This document shows, piece after piece, positions 54,870-64,000 of a stretch of 64,000 nucleotides of DNA. Origin of the DNA: Durusdinium trenchii (lineage: Eukaryota; Sar; Dinophyceae; Suessiales; Symbiodiniaceae); the NCBI GenBank assembly GCA_963970005.1, contig CAXAMN010005347.1, forward strand, positions 248,001-312,000. Direction: 5' to 3'. Below the pieces are notes generated by a model that was not told the origin of the DNA, did no database searches, and saw nothing but the letters and a program-made list of their open reading frames with translations. The position numbers and the translations under genes were made by a program. Every line of letters starts with the position of its first letter. Within the stretch, counting starts at the first letter, position 1.

Positions 54870-54960
54870 TTCTTCAAGGTGACCTTTTGAAGGTTCCTAA
54901 GTGACCCTTAGGAGGCTTAAGTGACCTCAAACCAGGTTATCAAAAGGTCACTTTGAAGAA
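54870..54960. mobile_element. Family-D palindromic element
   Basis: Arms of 21 bases, TTCTTCAAGGTGACCTTTTG+A (54870-54890) and the reverse complement of 54940-54960, differ at one position. The 49-base middle contains CCTAA/TTAGG (a small hairpin) and GTGACC repeated. Short flanking GGTTATAAC/AATAAC words extend the pairing imperfectly. Only copy recognised. Confidence 0.65.
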
Positions 54961-57900
54961 CCAGGTTATAACTGTCCTGCATTTCACCAAACTGTCTTTA
55001 ATCCCCCCGCCCTCCCAGCCCTGTCCTCACCTCACCCCACCCTCACCTCTTCATCCAGCACCGCCTCGTAGACCTCGCAAACGATGCGGCCGTACCTCAC
55101 AACGGACGGTGGCCATGGCGGTGACGGTGGATGGGCATGGGAAACGAGGCTACTATAGTATTATCATGTAACGCATATTACAGAAACGATTGGAAGACGA
55201 TTTACTGGCAATTCGCAACATCGTGCAACCTTGGCCCTTAAGCAACCAAATGATCATCTGAGTGTCCCCACGTGGTGTAAGGAATCTCGGACTCATCGCC
55301 CTTCTGCGCTTCCTCAGAACGTGGAGTACGCCCATCCACAAACGCAGCGTTTGGGTTCGTATTGGGATGGCCAGGTTGAGTTGGCTGAAGCCAACTCCTG
55401 CGGATGGTTCAGCATCCGTGCGACGATCCTCGGGGCAAAACGCATGGTTTGCCGAGGGAGCTGCCGTGGAGTCCAAGCCGACAGTCCCAAACGGCTCGTG
55501 TCTGGGGCCCATCGAATCCGCCGCCGGTGTCCACGAACGGTGTCCACGAACGGCGGTGATCCACCGGCTGGGAGCGTCCACGATGACCTTCGGAGTGCTG
55601 AAGAGGAAGTCGCGGTACTCCTGGCGTCGCAGGGAGAGAGGAAGCGGTACGAGCGGAGGTATTCAAACGGTGGGACATGTCTTTTTTCACGGCCTTGGAT
55701 GAATTTCATGGAATAGCATGGAATGCCTTTTTGTGTGTAGATCTTATATAAAGAAGTTGCTAAAATTAAACACATGAACACATAATAATGTAATATCATG
55801 TAATAAAAGTATGATGAGGCAGCGTCCACCCGTCCAACACCCTATCACTTCTCCGACCTCCTCTTGTGGGGCTCTGAGAAAAAAACTCTTCTAAACACGC
55901 CACGCAGGCCAACGCGGGCAGGTCCAGTCCTTGACATATTCCTTCCCAATGAAGTTCTTAGAGACCAAGTAGCCCTGCAGCTCTCGAGCGTCTTTAGGTG
56001 CCACCTCAGGACTGATCTACTCCATGTGCACCACGACACGGTCTCGTACACGGCACGGTCTCGTCTGGTCTCGTCTCATTCTGAGCGCGAGTCACCACTG
56101 AGAAGAAACCGGAAACGCTCGGATACCGCACGGATGCCTGGTCGCACGGATGACTCAGTTGACGGTCAGATGCCTGGGCATCCGGACGATGAGACTTCCA
56201 TCTTTCAATAACGCGTTCTCCCCGTCCACAGTCACCGCCTTGGTGGATCGTTTTTGTTGGCTCGGTCGGATGGGTTGGAAGATGAGTGGATGACAGAACC
56301 TGCGTGGTGTCTGAAGATCTTATGACATAAGGTCATGAGGTGCAATGACACCAAAGGTGCGAGGTTTTGACACCCAAAGATGACTTGACTTTGGAAGGCC
56401 ACTCAACAGCAACTTCAGGATCGGAGTCCTTGGTCCATATAGTTTCTACATATGTTCAACCTACCAGTGTCCTAGTGTTGTTCCCAAGGTGCTTTACTGA
56501 AGGAAAGCCATTGACACAGCGGACACAGGCGAAACCCGCGGACGCTCCCGCGGCTCCCTCGCCGCGGGACGCGGACTCGTCGGGAGAACCCCGGCACAGG
56601 CGATGTGGCGTCGGGAAGAGTTGGTGACCCGGATGACGTAGGCCTGGCCGGTGCAAGGCCTAACACTCCTGCAAAACCGATGGCCTTCCAAACCGTGAAG
56701 GTGGCCGTGGATCACTGATGGTGAAGATCTAGTGACTGATATCATCTGATATCATGATCATCTAGTCCATGCATCTGGAATCCATGCCGTTGATGTGTTA
56801 ACTCTTCCCCCTAGCGAGGGATGATCAGTGTTTGCAACTAAATGTTCAAACCTGCCTACAAGCTAGGGTCAAGAGTCAGTCAAATGAGAGATAGAATCTG
56901 CGCTATTGTTTCGAATCCCGACATCCACAAAGCATCAACCAGCCTCTCCAGGTTTGGAACACACATGTGGTACAACCTGCCAGGTTGAATACAGTTGACC
57001 AAGTCGATGGCGTCGAGTTGGTGATTCAGAAAAGACCGCAGGGAGATGTTGGATGAATTTTGATTGAATCAAGCGAACTTTCTCTATAGAGTCTCCAGTT
57101 GAACATTGATGCACATGAAGCAAAAAAATTGGTCGCCACAAAGCAGAATAGGTCTCGGCTCGACCTCCGCTTTGCTTTTGTCTCTGGTCGAACATAAACG
57201 AATGAACAAGGGCGCAGTTCATAGCGATCCATCACATGTCAGTTTTTCAGTGTCCCGCATCGGCGAGACGAAATGTGGAGCACTTGGCAGTGATCCTGAG
57301 AATGAGAAATGTATCAAAATGTGAACAAAAAGAGAACCAAAAGGATGCAAGAGTGATGGTGATCACCAACCGGCCTGTAATGTCATGTGTTCTTAAAGAG
57401 CCCACCGCTGAGGCTGCTGGAATCTCCTGTATATCAAAGTCGGTCGGCCTACATCTATCCCGCAGTCTATCCATGCAGTTTATGACTGTCACAGCTCACA
57501 TATTATAAAGGTGAACCACGACTTCCCATGGGGTGACCGCAGCATGTGCTTCGCTGAAAAATGAAAAGAAGCGGCTGCGGGAACTGCCAGTGTCGCAAAA
57601 AATCTGATCGAAGGCGTTCGGCCTCCTTGCCATCCTCCTTTCCATCCTCCTCCACTAAAAGGTCGAAGGTCGGATAGGGATCCTGTCGTCTTCCTGTCGT
57701 CCGGCGAAGAAGTTGTCGGGGTGAAGGTCGTGCAACGGTGCGCAATTGATGTTGAAATGGGGCATATGCGCGCCAAATGCATGTATATATTGTGTATTAG
57801 AAGAGGGAGACCTCTAAATCCAAAGAGTCTTTGTTCCTTCCCGAAGGGTCTTTTGGAGCTTCCCCGGTTTCAAGATAACAAAGGAACACGTTTGTGAGTT

Positions 57901-58989
57901 GGAGATGAGGCAATGGGGATCTGAGTCATCATTATTGGATAGCTCGAGCAAGAAGGAGCCACAACTCTAGTGTTGTGAAATTGTATGTTATTCCTGATAT
58001 TTGTGATCAACCAAAAAGAGTGTCAGTTTTCTTATGCTAGGAGACTTGAACATGTTCACAACTCAAAACCCTGTTCAAACGAAGACACTGCCGACCGATT
58101 TCGCGGCTACCAATGCGGGAAAAGAACATGAAGGTGTCTATTATGGAAACTCATCTCTCAGGAGGTGAATGCAGGTGGCTCCAGGGTGTGTAAAGCCCAA
58201 GAGGTGATGGAGTGGTCTCATATTCTACCTTCTGCACCGGACCTATACCAGGTATCATTCTCAAAATAACAACATGCACGTCTCGCGCAAAAAAACATGA
58301 CTTCGCCTGGCAAAAGATCCAAACGATACCTCAAGCGTCGTCGCAATGGTGACAGAGTGAACACGAAGAGTCAGTCGTCATGTCGGTCATCAGGTGTATC
58401 TCGCAAAATGGTGACCACCGGATTTCCTTCTTCCGATTGATTCGTGAAGACTCCTTGACCCCAAGTTCCTTTCGTGCTGTATATAATTGATTCCCGACCA
58501 ACTAGAAGCCAGAGTGGATGGGAGATAAGACCAAAACAACTAACAAACAAACCACCCCTGGGTTTTGAACACCTACGAAGGTCACCGCAACCTTCAATGA
58601 CCTGACTTTGAAGGCTCTCAAGGGTCTTAGAAGCCAGTTTCCTCACACATTGCAGGAAATCCACCAATTCATGCCTTGGTCTTTGGTCTCCTAGCCACCA
58701 CTCCCAAAAAACATGCAACCAAAACTGGATCTACAAATTAATGCCCATGAATACCTTCCGATGTTTGTTATATTTTATATAGTTGTATCTGCCCCGTCCC
58801 GAAACCAACGAGGTCTTCCATGGTTTCCACCGGAGCCACTCCGCCCGGTTCTCAGCTTGGCCCTCCGGCGGAGCGTCCCCGACATCGTCCTCGCCTTAAA
58901 ACGCGTCGCCGCGTGGCCGGCGCTGCGCCGCGTCGCCGTGTGGGAGGGTCGTTGGAGCAAGAAATGGTCAGTGAACTTCGGGCAATGGA
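54961..58989. other. No gene assigned; long antisense frame pair
   Basis: 55231-55716 (+) and 55314-55829 (-) are both open over about 160 codons in a GC-rich stretch, and neither has a domain. GGTGTCCACGAACGGTGTCC is a short tandem at about 55528-55556. 56520-56600 and 58830-58960 are GC-rich islands. The minus frame at 58560-58715 (HELVDFLQCVRKLASKTLES) is mildly protein-like. Confidence 0.4.
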
Positions 58990-59122
58990 CCTAAACACTC
59001 CATGTGTGAAGGGCATTTGACCTATCTCTCTCTCTCTCTATATATATATATTGATTGATTGACCCCCAAAAAATCCTCCCCAATGTAGGCAAATAATGGG
59101 AGTTCCATGGGTCGTGTCTGGG
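58990..59122 (-). mobile_element. Family-A element with a microsatellite expanded inside
   Basis: The left tip CCTAAACACTCCATG (58990) and right tip (CATGGGTCGTGTCTGGG, to 59122) are family-A ends. The core GATTGACCCCC...CTCCCCAATGTAGG is in reverse orientation. Between left arm and core lies (TC)n then (TA)n (59024-59051). Confidence 0.65.
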
Positions 59123-61914
59123 TTAGATGGTGCAAACTTTTTATAGGAGAACAGGGTGAGACCAAGGTGATCCTTGAAACCTGCACGAAACCTGCACGCC
59201 TTCTCAAGAGGCATGGAGACTACCTATAAAGGTGAGTTGGCATTGTGTGACTGAGCGACTGAAGCAGTGCATATGGTGAAGAGACCAATCTGGAAAATTT
59301 GCTGGAACATGTCCCTCATCGGCCTTTGGTGATTCCATGTGATTCTACTGTTTGATCAAACATCAACGTGTCCTGAAACAGCTACAACATGCAACAACCA
59401 CCAAGTATATTGCCAATTTTCAATACTTCGATACTCAAGAAGACATCTTAAGAGTCAATCAAACACGAAGGCCTTCCAAACTCCAACCAGAGTTTTGATC
59501 CATGCGCCCGTTTCGACCAGAGTGAAGCGACTGGAGTGAATATCCAACCAAGCTCATGACCTGGCCTTGATTCTGATCACGTCGTCCGCGAGACCTGTCG
59601 AGGGGTTTTGGCAAGAAAGAGAGCTGGATGGGTGAAACCTGACAAAGATTAATGAGATGAAGATTCGTCGCAGGGTCAGGTTCAGTGGTTACGGGTGGGT
59701 GACTGGGGAGTGTCCCATATATACCTTCTTTTCGGAGGCGAGCCAGGAGCCTCTACAGGGATAAAACGAGCCAGCTAACCATGTAGGCCATACCCCAACG
59801 CCCCATGGAACCGGCATATTGACCTACCCCCTACTATAGGTGATGGACTCTACTCGTCGGCCCCGCAGGGGGTCGTCTACAGCGCCTCGAAGCCCTTCGG
59901 CGGCTGCGCCGACGGCTGCGACTCCTGGGGAATCGATTGGGGTCGGCGACCCAAAGACCACAGAGGGGCAGGGAGAACGAAGGTTCAATCCTTTTTGTTT
60001 GGGGGGAATTCATTGGTGAGGGTTTTAGTACCTGAACTTGGGAAGCTCTGAGCATGCTGTGTATCACCTGGTATATCTCAAGAAAATATTTGGGGAATTC
60101 TAGGAATTGCTATTAAGTTATGTCACGTGGGGGCCGGGGTTGAAGCCCGTTGAATATGCCTCCACTGGAGAGAAGAATAAGCACAGCAGCATAGTCAAGA
60201 ACAAAGGAGCTTGTAAGTTTTTTCTGTCCAAGAGTGACTTGATCCAAGACGCGCACATTCTGGACATTTGAAATGTGACCTTCACAACAGGTTGTCCGCA
60301 CATGTGGACTCTCCTGGTGTAAGTCTAGTTCTTTTGGATCCAATGTGGCTCCTTTTTGCCCCCCCAAAGAAAACAACTTGTAGGACTGTGGTAGGCCACA
60401 AGCATATGTGGGCAAGGCAAACATATACTTGGCTCAAGGGATATCAATATAATTGAATGACATACATGAACAGGTCACCAGCGAAACAGCCACATAACAT
60501 ACAACCCTTTAGAATTAAAAGTTCTGATCACAAAACCCGAGTGGTGCTCTAACACCTGGTGCTTTCAAAACAGATTCTGGAGATTTGAAAGAGTAGTGAG
60601 TAGTGAAACTATGGCCCAGCAGGGATAGTGAAACTTACTGGAACTTCCCCCAATCAAGTAATTAATTTAATTAAGTCAGCTCTTGGTGAGTTGCGCCCTC
60701 AAGACTGGAAAAGCACAACAAAGAACAACATGGTGAGAACGGGCATGGAAAGGAACAAACAAATCAAACAACAACCAGCTCAGCAACTTATTGCTTGTGG
60801 TAGCTTCCGTCCCAAGTCTCATAAGCCCGCAACTTATTGCTGGTGGACTCCGCGGGGCTGAAGCAAAGGAAATTCCACAAGAAGTCACACAACTTAACAA
60901 ATCTCTACAAGGTATACCAGCAGGAGCAAGCTGCAGCAGTCATAGAGGTGTAGATCACCCTCAAATCTCTTATCTCATATCCCACAGACGGTTGATTTTC
61001 CTCATGTCAAAGCATATAGACTTATATAGACTGGTTTACATTCCCCATAAATAGAGTCTGTTTTTGAGCCAACTTAGGGACATACGGCCGCCGTTTTTGA
61101 GTTTTCCAGGATCTCCATCCCACTGTCTCGCCTGCCCATGGTTGCACCTGGAGCGACCACTGCGAGAAGTCCAACAAAGAACACCTAAAACTATTACAGT
61201 ATAGAATTAGATCGAAGAAATGCTATGATCTATGTCCGAAGTTCCAAGTTCGATCGTCACTGGGCGATGCGGAAAGTGAACACCATGCTCTGAAGAACAC
61301 CAGTCTGAAGAACACAAACTCTGCATACCGTCTTTGAAATGTGCCTATGGGGATAAGCTACCCCCAGAGACCGATAAGCTATGGGGTTCTTACTTCAATT
61401 GAGCATGAGCTGGCTGTGCTGTCTGAGATCGACCGAGGCGTCGGTGCTGGTGCTGTGTGCGTTTTTTGAGCTGGCGGGCAGCCCGCGAAACGAGACGGGC
61501 GGTGTTGGTCGGGTGCTGGTGCTGGTGCTGGCGCTTGCGGTATGATATAACGTCCATGCCGAATTGCATTAAAAAAGCGCTTGGGTGCTGCCTGCTGCCT
61601 GTACAAGTATCTTTTCCTACCTTGGGTCTATGCTGGCATGATTTGTCCTGTTTTGTGTTGCTTGCAAGCTCTCCCATCCTTCACACATTCATTGAAGTTC
61701 AAGCTCTCCAAGGAATTCTTAGGAGTGATCATGACCTCTATGGCCTTGTTTCCGGAAGTTCTGCACCACATGGAGGATGTTTTCGGGATCCTCATCTGCT
61801 GCTGCGACGTCAGAATTGCTAGGGTCAGAGTGCCGCCGGCTGCAACACCTATGAAGGACACGCGCCGAAAACACCATCAAAGACTCCCTGAGACTGGCAT
61901 TTGTTTAACATTGA
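59123..61914. other. No gene assigned; solo family-A arm
   Basis: 59793-59828 carries a degenerate family-A arm (CCCCAACGCCCCATGG, CATATTGACCTAC). GCAACTTATTGCTNGTGG occurs at 60783-60800 and 60829-60846. (GGTGCT)n lies at about 61511-61532. TTGGCTCAAG at 60429-60438 matches the end of the dinoflagellate spliced leader. Frames at 61457-61994 (+) and 61628-61861 (-) conflict. Confidence 0.4.
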
Positions 61915-61982
61915 ACATTGACCTCGAAACTCAACTCAACCACCCCAGATGGAGGTATAGTATGGTATACCCATGGAGAGTT
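61915..61982 (-). mobile_element. Family-A fragment (degenerate)
   Basis: ACATTGACCTCGAAACTCAA then TCAACCACCCCAGATGGAGG aligns to the reverse-oriented family-A core, followed by a decayed arm ATACCCATGGAGAGTTGG. Confidence 0.5.
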
Positions 61983-63073
61983 GGCCTAAATTAAATATAT
62001 ATATATATCCAATCCCCAAAACAGGCATTGCTCATTGTGGACTGATATTGCTCATGCATATCTATCACTGTAGTCTATCACACGTTCATTGCTTTCCCCT
62101 CTTGCCCACCATGTTTGCCCAGCTCTTCTACCCGGCCTTGTCTTCCAAAGTGGCTCCACGTGTTCGTGCCCCAGTGAAGCAAGAAAGCAAGTCCAGCTGT
62201 TGCAGCTGTGTACACATTCTGTACCTCTAGCCACTAGCACAAAAGTTACCATCTATCAAGGGCCAGGTGGATGTCTAGCGGATGTGTTTGTTTATGTTCA
62301 CGCTCACAACCTTCGGAACGGGACGTATATAGATCAAGTGCCCCAAAGAACCTTTCTTTGATGTTTGGTGCCATTAAAGAAAGCGTCCCGTACCCCTTGA
62401 GTTGATGCTCCGTTGATGCTGTTCTTGCATGGCCTGCCACACCATCGGTCTATCTGGTGTTCCTTTACGAGCCTGCGAGCTGCAAGTCGCCAGACATCCT
62501 CACCCCACCGAAGCCAGCGAAGCCTCCCAAAGCGAAGCTCGGACCTTGAAACCCGTAGTGTGTAGACTGTTCAGTTTTGTTTGCTTTATTCAACTATATT
62601 CTGTATAGACTAACCTACAGAAAAAACAAAAAACTTGAACAAACCTTGAAACCTGTTCTGTAGATCTAACTATATCTAACTTGTATATGTTTAAAGAAAA
62701 ACCTGGAAACGTGGATCGGATCGGGTCGAACGCGGTCGAACGTGTGTCGTTGAGGGGAAGGGGACTGACGCTCCCGTTGTGGACGTTCGTTCCCCCGGTG
62801 AATCACCCAATTGATATAGTAAAGAAAGAAGGCCCACTTAAGGTGTCCCAGTTTTCTGTAGTGAAGGTATACTCTAACAAATACATTTATCATTTCTTAT
62901 ATATTCACATCCAACTTGGAGCCACGGTAGTGATCGCTCAAGGATCTGAACACACCGAACAGGCCAACACTCCTGCAAATCACCAAATCACCAAAGAATT
63001 ATCAATTTTGTCAGCCCAAAGTTTCCTCTCAACGAAAACATCCTGCAGAATCCATTCTCTTTTGGGCTTCCAG
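61983..63073. other. No gene seen; (AT)n
   Basis: (AT)n at about 61996-62009. The remaining frames are short. 62580-62690 is AT-rich with repeated CTGTAGA/TCTAAC words. Confidence 0.45.
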
Positions 63074-63219
63074 GATTGGCAGAAGTCACGAAGGTCGCTA
63101 TGCAAGAGATCTCCAAGGCTTCGAGCGAGATGTCACGATCCGTGCTGGCTCTTGATCCTACAGCAGCTGCCCTCCACGTCAAAGACCATGTTGGGCAGAT
63201 GAAAAGCCATTTGGCACCC
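63074..63219 (+). CDS. Possible internal exon, unknown protein
   Basis: An excellent acceptor (TTCTCTTTTGGGCTTCCAG, ending 63073) and a donor CACCC/GTGAGG (GT at 63220) bound 146 bases. The open frame reads LAEVTKVAMQEISKASSEMS, then RSVLALDPTAAALHVKDHVG, then QMKSHLAP. The composition is that of an ordinary soluble helical protein. The frame also stays open upstream to about 62955 (NENILQNPFSFGLPG), so the exon could start earlier. No family recognised. This is the best-supported host exon candidate in the window. Confidence 0.45.
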
Positions 63220-64000
63220 GTGAGGCAGCTGTTTTTTCCTCTCAACTCCATAGGGCTTCAACCACATCTTCGGGTTCGGTGGCGTGGTTCGGGTCTTGTG
63301 GGGTGCGGGGTGGTCTGTCCCTACCACCTTCGGAGCCCTAACGGGCAATGTCAATAAGGCCAAACAAAAGATCAGGCAGCTCATCCCGTGGTCGTCAAAC
63401 CTGTGGTGTCTGCAACACTGTGGTGTCTGCAACATACGTGCACCAAGCCCCTTTCTGGGTCGTATCTTCTGATGATGCGAGGCTTTTGATGCTGAAACTG
63501 CTTGTCCCAAAAGCAATAAACCTTGGCCCAGTTGATTTCAAAAGTCATGTGCGTCACACAAGAACATGTACTCATGACATTCACGCCCCTCTCTCAAAAC
63601 CTCACGTGGTAGATCTCTGATGATTCATCATTGGCACACTTGTCGCACAGCTAAGCCGAACGCCAAAAAACAACGAAGGTGGCAGAATTCCGCCAAGGGC
63701 AACGCAAGGACTTGCAACGCAAGGGCAACGCTTGCTCTTGAACAAGCCACACAGTTGCTGAGTGCAAAACACATACACACAACAAGATGTAAAAAGGTAT
63801 GGCACTATGGCACTATGCTCAGGCGAAGTAGATATAGACTATCAAATTGGATAGAAACAGCTAAGTCTAATCCTTTGGCCATCGGAGGTTTCCATGATTC
63901 CCATCTGCCCTTTGTTCTACAATCCTCGCCGCTTTGGGGCCGGTCCCCACGCATCGTTCGGACCGGAACCTCGGGACGGAGCTCTCGACCTCTCACGGCT
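63220..64000. other. No gene seen; 17-bp tandem duplication
   Basis: CTGTGGTGTCTGCAACA is exactly duplicated head to tail (63401-63417 and 63418-63434). GCAACGCAAGG words repeat at about 63700-63730. No reliable frame. Confidence 0.5.

Noticed and set aside
55231..55829. Overlapping long frames on both strands (about 160-170 codons)
   Set aside because: Both are open because the stretch is GC-rich and stop-poor; neither has a domain, splice context or plausible start.
1..64000. Bacterial or phage origin
   Set aside because: No operons, no ribosome-binding-site-led long ORFs, and the presence of LTR and LINE retroelements, dinucleotide microsatellites and telomere-like repeats point to a eukaryotic nuclear genome.

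Overview
The window looks like nuclear DNA of a eukaryote with a large, repeat-filled genome, most likely a dinoflagellate (Symbiodiniaceae/Suessiales-like). The reasons are indirect. There are almost no long open frames. There is a decayed Ty1/copia element whose Gag resembles, from memory, dinoflagellate copia elements (tryptophan-rich start, REQVL segment, CCHC knuckle). There is a LINE-type RNase H ORF, a TTTAGGG-type interstitial telomeric tract, and several families of short palindromic elements. Base composition is roughly balanced with local GC-rich islands. No rRNA, tRNA, CRISPR array or bacterial operon was found. The organism call is an inference.

Layout. 0-16 kb is mostly non-genic: a 105-bp cloverleaf-like palindrome (1236-1341), a family-E palindrome (3746-3857), microsatellites, a 21-bp-unit minisatellite (12311-12404) and family-A fragments near 10.3 kb. 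16.3-19.8 kb is a 3.46-kb internally deleted Ty1/copia element on the minus strand. It keeps both LTRs, a primer-binding site, gag, part of the protease and the end of RNase H; integrase and reverse transcriptase are missing. 20.6-24.4 kb has several exon-like minus-strand frames around a ~310-bp palindrome, including a 92-residue secreted Cys-rich ORF. 25.6-25.9 kb is a heptapeptide-encoding minisatellite containing a 10-N assembly gap. 26.9-45 kb is non-genic with scattered exon candidates (29.6-32.9 kb), five family-A copies, telomere-like repeats (37052-37081) and the second cloverleaf-type element (43947-44040). 47485-48922 is the clearest event: a 1.4-kb truncated LINE insertion flanked by a perfect 16-bp target-site duplication and carrying an uninterrupted RNase H ORF. 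49-64 kb is mostly non-genic, with two family-C palindromes, a 32-bp perfect palindrome, a two-helix membrane-protein exon candidate (52863-53073) and a good internal exon candidate at 63074-63219.

No complete host gene can be assembled from sequence alone. The exon candidates rest on open frame, residue composition and GT/AG context, and are given low confidence. The retroelement calls are firm. The palindromic families are supported by copy-to-copy similarity that can be read directly, but whether they are DNA-transposon MITEs is inferred.
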